Source: Cupriavidus neocaledonicus (lineage in GTDB: Bacteria; Pseudomonadota; Gammaproteobacteria; Burkholderiales; Burkholderiaceae). From it: a stretch of DNA of 64,000 nt. The position numbers and the translations under genes are program-made. The stretch is from contig NZ_AQUR01000106.1 of assembly GCF_000372525.1 (NCBI RefSeq), positions 248,001-312,000 on the forward strand. The letters run 5' to 3'. The notes under the pieces were generated by a model. That model had not been told where the DNA came from and ran no database searches. It saw only the letters and a program-made list of their open reading frames with translations. Shown in pieces: positions 10,329-21,722 of this stretch. Each line of letters opens with the position of its first letter. Position 1 is the first letter of the stretch.

Positions 10329-11180
10329 TCAACGCGCCAGTTGCAGTGTGACGATGCCCAGCAGCACCAGCGCGGTGGCCACCACGCGGCGCCGGTCGAA
10401 GGCCTCGCGCAGCAGGAAGTGCCCCAGCAGCGCGGCAAAGATCACGCTCGACTCGCGCAGCGCCGCCAGCTTGGCGACCGGCGCCATGGTCATGGCCCAC
10501 AGCATCAGCGCATACGAGCCGACGCGGTTGATGCCGCCGATGCCGGCGCGCTTCCATTCCGTACGCAGCAGCGCCAGCAGCGTCGTACCGCGGCGGGCAA
10601 AGGCATAGCCAGGCATGAACACATGCGACATTGCCTGCAGCCAGACGATGTAGGTCAGCACCTCGCCATGGCGCTTGACCGCGGTGCCGTCGATCACGGT
10701 GCCGCCCGCCAGGCAGGCCCCCGCCAGCAGCGCGAAGCCAAGCAGGTCGGGCGCCTGCCGGCGCCAGTGCACCAGGCTGACCAGCCCGCAGCAGATCAGC
10801 GCGATGCCGGCATAGCCGCCGGGGCCCAGCCGTTCGCTGCCGGTCAGCAACAGCAGCATCGCCACCATCATCGGCGCCGAGCCGCGCATCAGCGGATAGG
10901 CCTGGCTGAAGTCGCCGCGGTTGTAGGCGGCCACCAGCGACAGCTTGTAGACCACCTCCAGCGCCACCGTGGCCAGCAGAAACGGCCATACCTGCGGTGC
11001 CGGCATCGGCACCACGAACAGGAACGGCAGCGCCACCAGCAGGCAGAAGGTGTCGATCAGCGCCATCGACGACAACCGGTCGCCGCCGATCTTGACGATG
11101 GCATTCCACGACGCATGCATCAGCGCCGACAGCATCACGGCAGCAAAGGCGAGGCCGTGGAAATCGGGGGGGAGGGACAT
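10329..11180 (-). CDS. EamA/DMT-family transporter
   Basis: The 283 aa protein consists of about ten hydrophobic segments in two repeats, the normal build of a drug/metabolite transporter. A conserved early segment (HASWNAIVKIGGD) and a second-half repeat (ESSVIFAALLGHFLLREAF) are typical EamA features. It lies between the AEP operon and the FAD/GcvT gene, on the same strand as both; a REP-like palindrome separates it from phnW. Its substrate is unknown; a small amine or metabolite linked to the neighbouring dehydrogenase is possible. Confidence 0.85.
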   Translation of the reverse strand: MSLPPDFHGLAFAAVMLSALMHASWNAIVKIGGDRLSSMALIDTFCLLVALPFLFVVPMPAPQVWPFLLATVALEVVYKLSLVAAYNRGDFSQAYPLMRGSAPMMVAMLLLLTGSERLGPGGYAGIALICCGLVSLVHWRRQAPDLLGFALLAGACLAGGTVIDGTAVKRHGEVLTYIVWLQAMSHVFMPGYAFARRGTTLLALLRTEWKRAGIGGINRVGSYALMLWAMTMAPVAKLAALRESSVIFAALLGHFLLREAFDRRRVVATALVLLGIVTLQLAR

Positions 11181-11244
11181 GAAGGGGGTGGTTGGTTCTT
11201 GTGGTTTGCTGCGTCGGCATGTTTCGCGAACCCGCTTGTTTTCT

Positions 11245-11270
11245 CCCCTCTCCCGCTTGCGGGAGAGGGG
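11245..11270. repeat. REP-like palindrome, single copy
   Basis: CCCCTCTCCCGC (11245-11256), TT, then GCGGGAGAGGGG (11259-11270) form a perfect 12 bp stem. It lies between the phnW stop and the EamA start and could act as a transcription boundary between the two. Confidence 0.9.
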
Positions 11271-11306
11271 AGCTTGCTGCTGGCGCGATGGGGGACGCTC
11301 AACCTG

Positions 11307-12440
11307 TCAAGCCGCCTCCGCCAGCTGCGCCTGCATCTCGATCCCCATCTCCCGCAGCACCTCGCCGATCGCCGTCACCACGTTGCGCATTTCGTTGTCG
11401 TCGATCGCGCCGATGCAGCCGACGCGGAAGGTTTCCACCTGGGTCAGCTTGCCCGGATACAGGATGTAGCCGCGCTCGCGCACCTTGGCGTAGAAGGTCT
11501 TGAAGTCATAGCGCGCATCCGCCGGTGCGTGGAAGGTGACGATGATCGGGGCCTGCACCGCCGCCGGCAGGAAGGTGCGGAAGCCGAGCGCGGCCATGCC
11601 CGTTACCAGCGTGTCGCAATTGCGGCGATAGCGCGCGCCGCGCACCGGCTGGCCGCCTTCTTCCAGGAACTGGTCCAGCGCCGCGCGGAACGCCGCCACC
11701 ACGTGCGTGGGCGGGGTGAAGCGCCACTGCGTGGTCTTCTGCATGTAGACGTACTGGTCATAGAGGTCGAGCGCGAGCGAGTGGCTGTTGCCCTGGCTGG
11801 CTTCGAGCACGTCTTTCCTCACCAGCACGAAGCCCATGCCGGGCACGCCCTCGATGCACTTGCCGGTGGCGGCCACCAGCGCGTCGAAGGGCATGGTGCG
11901 GGCATCGATCTCGATCGCGCCGAACGAGCTCATGGCATCGACGATCAGGCCCTTGCCCAGGCGCTGGCACAGCAGCGCGATGTCCTGCAGCGGGTTGAGC
12001 ACGCCGGCGCCGGTCTCGCAGTGCACCTGCGCCACGTGCGTGATCGACGGGTCGCGCCGCAGCGCTTCCTCGATCAGCGCGGCGCAGGCGGGCTGGTCTT
12101 CCGGGATCGGCAGTTCCACGCTGGCGCGGCCGAGCACCTTGCAGATCTTCAGGATGCGCTGACAATAGGCGCCGTTCTGCGGCACCAGCACCTTGCCGTC
12201 GCGCGGCACCACGTTGGCGATGGCGGCTTCCACCGAGAAGGTGCCGCTGCCCTGCATCGGCACGCACACATGGGTGCCTTCGCCGTGGGCGATGCGCACC
12301 AGGTCGTCGCACAGGCTGCGCGTGATGGTGTTGAAGGCGGCGTCCCACGAGCCCCAGTCGCGCAGCATGGCTTGCTTGGTGGCGAGCGAGGTGGTCAGGG
12401 GGCCGGGGGTCAGAAGGATCGGGTCATTGCCGCGAATCAT
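11307..12440 (-). CDS. phnW: 2-aminoethylphosphonate:pyruvate aminotransferase
   Basis: The 377 aa protein is a class-V PLP aminotransferase that converts AEP and pyruvate to phosphonoacetaldehyde and alanine. The N-terminal LLTPGPL motif, the VDAMSSFG stretch with Asp168, and the PLP lysine Lys194 in [11 protein letters not shown] are as in characterised PhnW enzymes, and the length is normal. It is the last gene of a leftward operon with a complete AEP ABC transporter. Its product feeds PhnY and PhnA on the divergent operon. ATG 12440 is the only early in-frame start. Confidence 0.95.
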   Translation of the reverse strand: MIRGNDPILLTPGPLTTSLATKQAMLRDWGSWDAAFNTITRSLCDDLVRIAHGEGTHVCVPMQGSGTFSVEAAIANVVPRDGKVLVPQNGAYCQRILKICKVLGRASVELPIPEDQPACAALIEEALRRDPSITHVAQVHCETGAGVLNPLQDIALLCQRLGKGLIVDAMSSFGAIEIDARTMPFDALVAATGKCIEGVPGMGFVLVRKDVLEASQGNSHSLALDLYDQYVYMQKTTQWRFTPPTHVVAAFRAALDQFLEEGGQPVRGARYRRNCDTLVTGMAALGFRTFLPAAVQAPIIVTFHAPADARYDFKTFYAKVRERGYILYPGKLTQVETFRVGCIGAIDDNEMRNVVTAIGEVLREMGIEMQAQLAEAA

Positions 12441-12477
12441 GTTGAACTCCTGATTGGGAAGGCGTGGAAAGGGAAGG

Positions 12478-14310
12478 TCAGTCGTTGCCCTGGCCCTGGC
12501 GCCAGGCCTGGGTCTTGCAATCGAGCACGCGTTGCAGCAGGTAATAGAGCAGGCAGGCGCCGGCCGAGGTCAGCACCACCAGCGTGGCCATGGCCGCCGC
12601 CGGGCCGATGTCGCCGGACTCGTCCAGGTTGACGATCTCGACCGAGGCCAGCTTGGTGTCGGCGCCGTACAGGAACACCACCGCCGAGACCGTGGTCATG
12701 GCATTGATGAACAGGTAGCGCGAGATCTCCAGGATGGCGGGCAGGCAGGCCGGCACCGTGACCTTGAAGAAGGTCTTGTAGAACGGCACCTTGAGCGATG
12801 CCGACACGGCCTCGAACTCGCTGTCGAGCTGCTTGAGCGCGGTCACGGCGGTCAGGTGGCACGACGCGTAGTAGTGGACGATGGTCACCAGAACCAGGAT
12901 GCCCAGGGTCTGGTACAGCCCGTGCAGCGGGTTGGCCTGCGGCACGAAGAAGAAGATGTAGCCCAGCCCCAGCACCAGCCCCGGCACGCCCATCGGCAGC
13001 ACCGCCATCAGCCGCACGAAGCCGCGCAGCCAGTCCAGGCCGCGGGTCTTCTCCAGCAGGTAGGCAGTGGCGAAGATGAACACCGGCCCGATCACCGCGG
13101 CCAGGCCCGCCATGCGCAGGCTGTTCAGGTAGGAATCGACCACGCCGCCCTCGACCAGCCCGACCCGGTAGTGGTTCAGCGACAGCGAAAAGTTATACGG
13201 CCACAGCTTGACGAAGGACGCGTACACCGCCATGCCCATCACCGCCAGCATCAGCGCCGCCATCAGCCAGCAGAACACCGCCATGGCCAGGTCGAAGCGC
13301 GGGCTGCGGCGCGGCACGTAGGGCACCGAGCGCGCCGACATCAGCGCCATCTGGCGGCGCTGAACGCGCGCGTCGACGCAGTAGGTCACGGCCACCGGCA
13401 CCAGCAGCATCAGCGACACCACCGCACCCTGCGAGAAGTCCTGCATGCCGATCACCAGCTTGTAGATGTCGGTCGCCAGCATATGGAAGTTGCCGCCGAT
13501 CACCTTGGGGATGCCGAAGTCCGAGATCGCATAGGTGAACACCACCATGGCGGCGCTGACCAGCCCGTAGCGCGCGCCCGGCACGGTGATGGTGAAGAAC
13601 TTGCGCACGGTCGAGGTGCCCAGCGCATCGGCGGCTTCATACAGCCGCGCATCGGTCAGCGACAGCGCCGTGATCAGGATCATCAGCGCATGCGGAAAGG
13701 TGGCGAACACCAGCGACGCGACGATGCCCAGCGGCCCGTAGATCTGCGTGCTGCCCATCCACGGCTTGAACAGCCCCTGGTTGCCGAACCAGAAGATGAA
13801 CGAGATCGCCGCCAGCAACGAGGGCGCCAGCAGCGGGATCAGTGCCAGGTTGCGCAGCAGGCCCTTGCAGGCGATGCGGCTGCGCGTGAGCGCATAGGCA
13901 AAGCCGAACGCCAGCGGCACCGTGATGCAGGTGGCCAGCGCCGATACCCACAGGCTGTTCCACACCGATCGCAGCAGCGCGGGCGATTCGAAGTAGGCGC
14001 GGAAGTGCGCGATCCCCGCCAGGGTGCCGTCGCGGTTCTGCACGCTCTTGGCGAGGATCATCAAGATCGGCGCCAGCACGAAGCAGGCCAGCGCCAGCGC
14101 GGCTAGCGCCAGCAGCACGTGGGCCAGGCGATCGGTCCAGTGCGCGCGCACCGCGGTGGCGACCAGCGCCGGCGAGATCGGCGATGCCTGCGGCGAGGGC
14201 TGCGCGCCAGGGTTGACGGGCCCGGTCGGCGCGCTGGCCGAGGCGGGGGCTAGGGTGTCGGTAGCCGGCAGGGAGGCAGACGTGGTGGCCGGCGCCGCAG
14301 TGAGGCTCAT
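12478..14310 (-). CDS. phnU2: AEP ABC transporter permease, two fused permease domains
   Basis: The 610 aa protein carries two successive permease domains, each with about six membrane segments and an EAA-like loop (EAADALGTS in the first half, EAVSASLKV in the second). This matches the fused permease of the second type of AEP importer (PhnS2-T2-U2). The first 60 residues are Ala/Pro/Thr-rich and probably cytoplasmic. ATG 14310 overlaps the stop of the ATPase gene (ATGA), so I prefer it to an ATG two codons upstream. One fused chain would replace the PhnU/PhnV heterodimer. Confidence 0.9.
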   Translation of the reverse strand: MSLTAAPATTSASLPATDTLAPASASAPTGPVNPGAQPSPQASPISPALVATAVRAHWTDRLAHVLLALAALALACFVLAPILMILAKSVQNRDGTLAGIAHFRAYFESPALLRSVWNSLWVSALATCITVPLAFGFAYALTRSRIACKGLLRNLALIPLLAPSLLAAISFIFWFGNQGLFKPWMGSTQIYGPLGIVASLVFATFPHALMILITALSLTDARLYEAADALGTSTVRKFFTITVPGARYGLVSAAMVVFTYAISDFGIPKVIGGNFHMLATDIYKLVIGMQDFSQGAVVSLMLLVPVAVTYCVDARVQRRQMALMSARSVPYVPRRSPRFDLAMAVFCWLMAALMLAVMGMAVYASFVKLWPYNFSLSLNHYRVGLVEGGVVDSYLNSLRMAGLAAVIGPVFIFATAYLLEKTRGLDWLRGFVRLMAVLPMGVPGLVLGLGYIFFFVPQANPLHGLYQTLGILVLVTIVHYYASCHLTAVTALKQLDSEFEAVSASLKVPFYKTFFKVTVPACLPAILEISRYLFINAMTTVSAVVFLYGADTKLASVEIVNLDESGDIGPAAAMATLVVLTSAGACLLYYLLQRVLDCKTQAWRQGQGND

Positions 14311-15449
14311 GCGCATGCGTGGCGGAAGATGCGGATACGGTCAGCGGGAATGGCGAGGCGCAGCCGGTCGCCGGTGTGCGGGCGCAGCTCGTGCAGGTCA
14401 TTGAGCGAGAGGTCGGCATAGAGCGCGCCACCGTGCGCGGCGGGGACCCCAGCTGCCGCGGGCGCGGCGTCGGGCAGCCGCAGCGTCAGCCGCGAGAAGG
14501 CGCCGAGGAATTCGATCTTGTCGACGGTGGCCTCCAGCACGTTGGGGCCATGCTGTTCGATGCCGCGCACGCAGACGTCTTCGGGGCGGAAGAACACCTG
14601 CACGTCCTCGTCGGGGCAGCAGCCTGCCGGCGCGGCGCAGCGCATGCGCACGCCGCCCAGGTGCAGCTCGCCGTCGCCGCAAACGCGCGCGCCCAGCATG
14701 TTGGTCTTGCCGACGAAGTCCGCCGCGAACGGCGTGGCCGGACGCTGGTAGACCTGCGCCGGGGTGCCGACCTGCTCGATCGCGCCCTGGTTCATCACCA
14801 CGATGCGGTCCGCCATCGACAGCGCTTCTTCCTGGTCGTGTGTGACCAGGATGGTGGTGATGTTCAGCCGTTGCTGCAGCGCGCGGATCTCGCTGCGCAG
14901 CCGCACCCGCACGCGCGCGTCGAGCGCCGACAGCGGCTCGTCGAGCAGCAGCAGGCCGGGCGAGGTGGCCAGCGCGCGCGCGATCGCCACGCGCTGCTGC
15001 TGGCCGCCGGACAGTTGCGCCGGGTACTGGCTGCCGCGATCGGGCAGGCCCACCAGCGTGAGCAGTTCCGCCACGCGCGCGCGGCGCTGGTCGCGCGGCA
15101 TGCGCCGGTTGACCAGGCCGTAGGCGACGTTGTCGGCCACGGTCAGGTTGGGGAACAGCGCGTAGGACTGGAACACGATGCCGTAGTCGCGTTCCATCGG
15201 CGGCAGCTTGGAGATATCGCGCCCGCCCTGGTGGATGGTGCCGGCGTTCTGCGATTCCAGCCCCGCGATGATGCGCAGCAGCGTGGTCTTGCCGCAGCCC
15301 GACGGGCCCAGGAAGCACAGCAGCTCGCCCTGGCGCACGTCGAGGTCGATATTGTGCAGGGCGACGAAGGCGCCGCTGCTGCCGCCGAAGCGCTTGTGGA
15401 TGCCTTTCAGGCTGAGGTAGGTCTCGGCCGTGGAAGTGGAGGTCTGCAT
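14307..15449 (-). CDS. phnT2: AEP ABC transporter ATP-binding protein
   Basis: At 380 aa this is an importer ATPase of the spermidine/iron type. The Walker A motif GPSGCGKTT is near residue 50, followed by the Q-loop FQSYALFPN, signature LSGGQQQR, Walker B LLLLDEPLSALD and the H-loop THDQEEA. A C-terminal TOBE-like regulatory domain follows from about residue 245. The gene lies between the binding-protein and permease genes, overlapping the latter by four bases, so the three form one transcript. Confidence 0.92.
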   Translation of the reverse strand: MQTSTSTAETYLSLKGIHKRFGGSSGAFVALHNIDLDVRQGELLCFLGPSGCGKTTLLRIIAGLESQNAGTIHQGGRDISKLPPMERDYGIVFQSYALFPNLTVADNVAYGLVNRRMPRDQRRARVAELLTLVGLPDRGSQYPAQLSGGQQQRVAIARALATSPGLLLLDEPLSALDARVRVRLRSEIRALQQRLNITTILVTHDQEEALSMADRIVVMNQGAIEQVGTPAQVYQRPATPFAADFVGKTNMLGARVCGDGELHLGGVRMRCAAPAGCCPDEDVQVFFRPEDVCVRGIEQHGPNVLEATVDKIEFLGAFSRLTLRLPDAAPAAAGVPAAHGGALYADLSLNDLHELRPHTGDRLRLAIPADRIRIFRHACA

Positions 15450-15487
15450 GGCGTGGGGCCTGGTGTGTTCTGTTGGGGGATCCCGCC

Positions 15488-15516
15488 GCCGCCGGCCCGC
15501 AAGGCGGGCCGGCGGC
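15488..15516 (-). promoter_or_regulatory. strong intercistronic hairpin between binding-protein and ATPase genes
   Basis: A perfect 13 bp inverted repeat (arms 15488-15500 and 15504-15516, loop AAG) lies in the gap after the binding-protein stop. No T-run follows. Such hairpins commonly protect upstream mRNA or attenuate, so that the periplasmic binding protein is made in excess over the membrane subunits. Confidence 0.65.
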
Positions 15517-15542
15517 GCCGGTACAAAACGGCGCTCAGGCGC

Positions 15543-16577
15543 TCAGGGCTGCTTCTCCGACTTGCTGGCATAGCGCTTCTGCCATTCGGTCAGCACCCGC
15601 TCGCGGTTTTTGGCGATATAGCCGAAATCGTTCTTGACCAGCATCTGCTCGTAGTTGGCGGGGATGGTCTCGACCTTCCTCGCCACGCCCGGGTAGGCGA
15701 CGATGGCCCAGTCTTTGGCGAACAGCTGGTTGGCTTCCTTGCTGGCCAGCCAGTCCAGGTAGCGCTGCGCCGCCTCCATCTTCCTGGTGCCCTTGACGAT
15801 GCCGGCGGCCTCGATGTCGTAGCCCAGGCCCTCCTTGGGGAAGATCATCTCGATCGGCGCGCCCGCGGCCAGGGTCTTGTGCGCGCGCAACTCGAACGAG
15901 ATGCCGATCGGGAACTCGCCCGAGCCGGCCTGCTTGCACGGCTTGGATCCGGAATGCGTGTACTGCGCGATGTTCTCGTGCAGCGCGTCCATGTACTTCC
16001 AGCCTTCCTGCTCGCCGTAGAGCTGCAGCCACGCGGTCACGTCGAGGAAGCCGGTGCCGGACGAAGCCGGGTTGGGCATCACGATGGCGCCCTTGTAGAC
16101 CGGCTTGGCCAGGTCCTTCCAGGTTTCGGGGCGCGGCAGGTTGCGCTTCTTGGCTTCGATGGTGTTGAAGCAGATGGTCGCGCCCCAGACATCCAGGCCT
16201 ACCCAGGAAGGCGGCGTGGCCTTGTCGCTGTAGTCGCGCGTCAGCTTTTCGAAGCCCTTGGGGGTGTAGGGCACCAGCATGCCTTCCTGCTTGAGCAGTT
16301 CCAGGCTCGACGCCGCCAGCCCGGCGATCACGTCGGCCTGCGGGTTGGCTTTCTCGGCCAGCGCCTTGGCGGTGATCACGCCGGTGGAGTCGCGCACGTA
16401 TTTGAGCTCGATATCGGGCGCGACCCTGGCAAAGCCCTCGGCATAAGGCTTGAGGGTCTCGGTTTCCCACGCCGTATAGACGGTGAGGGTGGTCTTCTGC
16501 GCCAGCGCGGTGCCGGAGGCGGCTAGCGCAAACAGCGCGGCGGCGGTGCGCAGGGTGGTGGTGAAGGACGGTTGCAT
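15543..16577 (-). CDS. phnS2: AEP ABC transporter substrate-binding protein
   Basis: The 344 aa protein has a cleavable signal peptide (about residues 1-27, ending ...GTALAQ) and the fold signature of iron(III)-type binding proteins: LTVYTAWETE at the start of the mature chain and PNPASSGTGF in the ligand cleft. It would capture AEP in the periplasm for the fused permease. ATG 16577 has a strong AGGAG five bases upstream, so the longer frame beginning at 16595 is not used. It is the first gene of the leftward phn operon, divergent from phnR. Confidence 0.92.
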   Translation of the reverse strand: MQPSFTTTLRTAAALFALAASGTALAQKTTLTVYTAWETETLKPYAEGFARVAPDIELKYVRDSTGVITAKALAEKANPQADVIAGLAASSLELLKQEGMLVPYTPKGFEKLTRDYSDKATPPSWVGLDVWGATICFNTIEAKKRNLPRPETWKDLAKPVYKGAIVMPNPASSGTGFLDVTAWLQLYGEQEGWKYMDALHENIAQYTHSGSKPCKQAGSGEFPIGISFELRAHKTLAAGAPIEMIFPKEGLGYDIEAAGIVKGTRKMEAAQRYLDWLASKEANQLFAKDWAIVAYPGVARKVETIPANYEQMLVKNDFGYIAKNRERVLTEWQKRYASKSEKQP

Positions 16578-16679
16578 GGGGACTCCTTCCGGCATTGTAG
16601 GTGGAGAAATGTGTCAATGTGGTGAATCTGTTGCAATGTCACGGGGCGTGCTGCACAACATCGAATCACCGTAGAACCC

Positions 16680-16690
16680 TTGTGCTACAA
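16680..16690. promoter_or_regulatory. TTGT-N3-ACAA motif, possible second PhnR site
   Basis: The sequence TTGTGCTACAA resembles the TTGT/ACAA half-sites of the better palindrome at 16759-16770, in the divergent control region. One mismatched example alone is weak evidence. Confidence 0.3.
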
Positions 16691-16758
16691 CACTTGCAAG
16701 ACATGTGCCCGGCTTCTGGCGCTTGCTTCGTCACCCATCCGACTGCGCCGATGTCTTG

Positions 16759-16770
16759 ATTGTTGACAAT
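16759..16770. promoter_or_regulatory. operator-like palindrome ATTGT-TG-ACAAT overlapping the phnR -35 box
   Basis: The 12 bp palindrome has perfect 5 bp arms and covers the -35 hexamer of the phnR promoter. FCD-type GntR regulators usually bind short AT-rich palindromes of this kind, so autorepression by PhnR is the simplest reading. Confidence 0.55.
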
Positions 16771-16791
16771 ATACAAACCGCTTGCTTTAAT
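16763..16791 (+). promoter_or_regulatory. sigma70 promoter of phnR
   Basis: TTGACA (16763-16768) matches the -35 consensus fully, and TTTAAT (16786-16791) matches five of six -10 bases, with an ideal 17 bp spacer. Transcription would start near 16798, about 44 bases before the phnR ATG. Confidence 0.7.
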
Positions 16792-16841
16792 GGCAACAAG
16801 GATTTTCGATACTGCTGAATCCGTCACAAACGGGAGTGTTC

Positions 16842-18895
<2,054 letters not shown>

Positions 18896-18957
18896 CCGCC
18901 TGGATAGCAGCGGCGGTCGGAGCCGCCGCCTGAACACGCATTGACCGGAGGAGACTC

Positions 18958-20421
18958 ATGAACGCCCCCCAATTTCCCGCTGGCGCCGTCAGCCCCCATT
19001 TCCGCGCCGAGGCGCTGCGCATCGACGGCCAGAAGATCGTGCGCGAGCGCGTGATCGAAGTGCGCAACCCGTTCGACGGATCGCTGGTGGGCACCGTGCC
19101 CAAGGCCACGCTGGAAGACGTGCGCCGCGCCTTCGAGGTGGGCCAGGCCTACCGCGCCACGCTGACCCGTTACGAGCGCGCCGCCATCCTCAACCGCGCC
19201 GCGGCGCTGCTGCGCGAGCGCACCGAGGAGGCATCGGACCTGATCACGCTCGAATCCGGCCTGTCCAAGAAGGATTCGCTGTACGAGATCGGCCGCGTCG
19301 CCGACGTGCTCGGCTTTGCCGCCACCGAGGCGCTGCGCGACGATGGCCAGCTGTTCTCGTGCGACCTGACGCCGCACGGCAAGAAGCGTCGCGTGATGAC
19401 CCAGCGCGAGCCGCTGATGGGCGTGATCAGCGCCATCACGCCGTTCAACCACCCGATGAACCAGGTCGCGCACAAGGTCGCGCCGTCGATCGCCACCAAC
19501 AACCGCATGGTGCTCAAGCCGTCGGAAAAGGTGCCGCTGTCGGCGTTCTACCTGGCCGACCTGCTGTACGAAGCCGGCCTGCCGCCGCAGATGTTCCAGG
19601 TGGTCACCGGCGACCCGCGCGAGATCGCCGACGAGCTGATCACGCACCCGGCGGTGGACCTGGTGACGTTTACCGGTGGCGTCGCGATCGGCAAGTACAT
19701 TGCCGGCAAGGCCGGCTACAAGCGCGTGGTGCTGGAGCTGGGCGGCAACGACCCGCTGATCGTGCTCGACGACGCCGACCTCGACCGTGCCTCCGACCTC
19801 GCGGTGCAGGGCTCGTACAAGAACTCCGGCCAGCGCTGCACCGCGGTCAAGCGCATGCTGGTGCACCAGGCCGTGGCGGCGCGCTTTACCGAACTGGTGG
19901 TGGAGAAGACCCGCGCCTGGAAGTACGGCGACCCGATGGACCGTGGGGTCGACATGGGCACCGTCATCGACGAGCAGGCCGCGCAGCTGTTCGAGGCCCG
20001 CGTCAACGAGGCGGTGGCGCAGGGGGCGCGGCTGCTGGTCGGCAACCAGCGCAGCGGCGCCAGCTACGCGCCCACGGTGCTCGACCGCGTCGACCCGTCG
20101 ATGACGGTGGTGCGCGAGGAGACCTTCGGCCCGGTCTCGCCCATCATCACCTTCCGCGACGTGGACGATGCCATCCGCATCTCCAACGGCACCGCGTTCG
20201 GGCTGTCGTCGGGGGTCTGCACCAACAATATCGAGGCCTTCACCAGGATCGCCAATTCGCTGCATGTGGGTACCGTCAACCTGTGGGAAGTGCCTGGCTA
20301 CCGCATCGAGCTGACGCCGTTCGGCGGGATCAAGGATTCGGGGCTGGGCTACAAGGAGGGGGTGCAGGAGGCGGCGAAGAGCTTTACCAACCTGAAGACG
20401 ATTACGTTGCCGTGGGGGTGA
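18958..20421 (+). CDS. phnY: phosphonoacetaldehyde dehydrogenase
   Basis: The 487 aa aldehyde dehydrogenase oxidises phosphonoacetaldehyde to phosphonoacetate with NAD. Motifs include the cofactor-site segment [20 protein letters not shown] with the general-base glutamate, and the catalytic cysteine in [11 protein letters not shown] near residue 298. The GAGGAG ribosome site precedes ATG 18958. Together with PhnW and PhnA this makes the oxidative AEP pathway, as opposed to the PhnX hydrolysis route, for which no gene is seen here. Confidence 0.95.
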   Translation: MNAPQFPAGAVSPHFRAEALRIDGQKIVRERVIEVRNPFDGSLVGTVPKATLEDVRRAFEVGQAYRATLTRYERAAILNRAAALLRERTEEASDLITLESGLSKKDSLYEIGRVADVLGFAATEALRDDGQLFSCDLTPHGKKRRVMTQREPLMGVISAITPFNHPMNQVAHKVAPSIATNNRMVLKPSEKVPLSAFYLADLLYEAGLPPQMFQVVTGDPREIADELITHPAVDLVTFTGGVAIGKYIAGKAGYKRVVLELGGNDPLIVLDDADLDRASDLAVQGSYKNSGQRCTAVKRMLVHQAVAARFTELVVEKTRAWKYGDPMDRGVDMGTVIDEQAAQLFEARVNEAVAQGARLLVGNQRSGASYAPTVLDRVDPSMTVVREETFGPVSPIITFRDVDDAIRISNGTAFGLSSGVCTNNIEAFTRIANSLHVGTVNLWEVPGYRIELTPFGGIKDSGLGYKEGVQEAAKSFTNLKTITLPWG

Positions 20422-20455
20422 GGCACTGAAGGCATGGCCCGGGCGCTGGTTTGCG

Positions 20456-20571
20456 CCCCTCTCCCGCTTGCGGGAGAGGGGTCGGGGGAGAGGGCCGGCG
20501 CTGGCAATCACGACAGCCCTCACTTCGTGGAGGCTTCGGCCCTCTCCCCAATCCGCTCCCGCAAGCGGGAG
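20456..20571. repeat. paired REP-like palindromes
   Basis: Copy one is CCCCTCTCCCGC-TT-GCGGGAGAGGGG (20456-20481). Copy two is shorter and degenerate (CTCCCGC-AA-GCGGGAG, 20556-20571). The segment between carries GGGGGAGAGGGC and GCCCTCTCCCC, which can also pair, so the whole unit can form a large cruciform. It lies between phnY and the DeoR gene. Confidence 0.85.
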
Positions 20572-20674
20572 ACGGAGCCTGCCAGCGGTCGTTTGCAGGG
20601 CAGGGTGCCTGCGCACGCCAAGGATAGGCTGCGCTAGAATCAGCCCCCAAGTCCCCGATCCTCCCGGAGTCCAC

Positions 20675-21430
20675 GTGCTCGCCGAACAACGGCAGAAATA
20701 CATCCTCGACCAGCTGGCCGCGACCGGCGCGCTGGCCATCAGCGAACTGGTGAGCGAACTCGACGTGTCGCGCGAGACCATCCGGCGCGACCTCAACGCG
20801 CTGGCCACGCGCGGGCTGCTGGTGCTGACCCACGGCGGCGCGCTGGCGCCGGACCGGACCGAGCCCGATAGCCAGACCCGCGCCCAGGTCAATGCCGAGG
20901 GCAAGCGCGCCATCGGCGTGCGCGCGGCCGAGCTGGTGCGCGACGGTGCCTCGCTGATCCTGGACTACGGCACCACCACGCATGCGGTGGCGCAGGCGCT
21001 GCACGGGCACCACAACCTGCTGGTCTACACCAACGACCTGGCCATCGCCCAGCTGCTGGGCCGGCGCAACGGCAACCGCGTGATCGTGCTGGGCGGCGAG
21101 CTGCAGGACAACGAAGACGCCACCCACGGCTGGGACACCATCGAGCAGCTGTCGCGCTACCACACCGACTTCGCCTTTATCGGCATCGGCGGCATCACGC
21201 CGCGCGGCGAGATCTGCGACTTCTCGCGCGCCGCGGCGGAGCTGCGCAGCCGCATGCTGCTGGCCGCCGACGTGGCCTGCGTGGTCGCCGACCACACCAA
21301 GTTCGGCCGCAACACCGGCGTCACCATCAAGCATGCCGAGCTGGCGGCCTGGGTGATTACCGACATGGCGCCGGCACCGGAGCTCGGCGCGGCGCTGAAG
21401 GAGCGGGGCAACAAGCTGCTGATTGCCTGA
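20675..21430 (+). CDS. DeoR-family transcriptional regulator
   Basis: The 251 aa protein has an N-terminal winged helix (about residues 4-58, with ELDVSRETIRRDLNALATRG as recognition segment) and a C-terminal sugar-phosphate isomerase-like sensor domain (DYGTTTHAVAQAL, GIGGITPRGEICDF). This is the GlpR/DeoR layout. The start is GTG 20675, which has CGGAG five bases upstream and places the helix at the N-terminus. It follows phnY but is separated by a REP pair. Its target is unclear; phosphorylated intermediates are the usual ligands, so a link to phosphonate-derived metabolites is possible but unproven. Confidence 0.88.
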   Translation: MLAEQRQKYILDQLAATGALAISELVSELDVSRETIRRDLNALATRGLLVLTHGGALAPDRTEPDSQTRAQVNAEGKRAIGVRAAELVRDGASLILDYGTTTHAVAQALHGHHNLLVYTNDLAIAQLLGRRNGNRVIVLGGELQDNEDATHGWDTIEQLSRYHTDFAFIGIGGITPRGEICDFSRAAAELRSRMLLAADVACVVADHTKFGRNTGVTIKHAELAAWVITDMAPAPELGAALKERGNKLLIA

Positions 21431-21722
21431 CGGTCTCAACCGGTCAGGGGAGGCAGGGGGGCTGTCCGCTGATCGCACGCAAATCCGCCCGGCCCTGCAG
21501 CAAAATGCGGCCTTGACGCCGCTGTCACAGGTGTTTTGACTGTCGTATGCCCCATGTCGGTGCTAAAGTGCCGAGTTGTCGGATCGGCATGGTCAGCCGT
21601 GCCCGTCCGATAAACCGGAGGCGACCCACCTTCCATCGGCGCAACGCCAGACGGCACCGCAGACCGGCATCCAGCCGGCAAGGCTGCCGGATCCTGCCAC
21701 TCCAGCACAGCAAGAGACATCC

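Noticed and set aside
12454-14106. 550-codon rightward open frame opposite the AEP permease
   Set aside because: It is antisense to a clear membrane protein; the translated product is rich in Gln, His and Arg without domains.
16594-16617. TTGACA and TACAAT on the minus strand as phnS2 promoter
   Set aside because: The two boxes are only 12 bases apart and would leave almost no leader before the ribosome site.
21481-21722. TTGACT near 21536 with TAAAGT near 21564 as gdhA promoter
   Set aside because: The spacing is 22 bases, too long for sigma70; no better pair was found.
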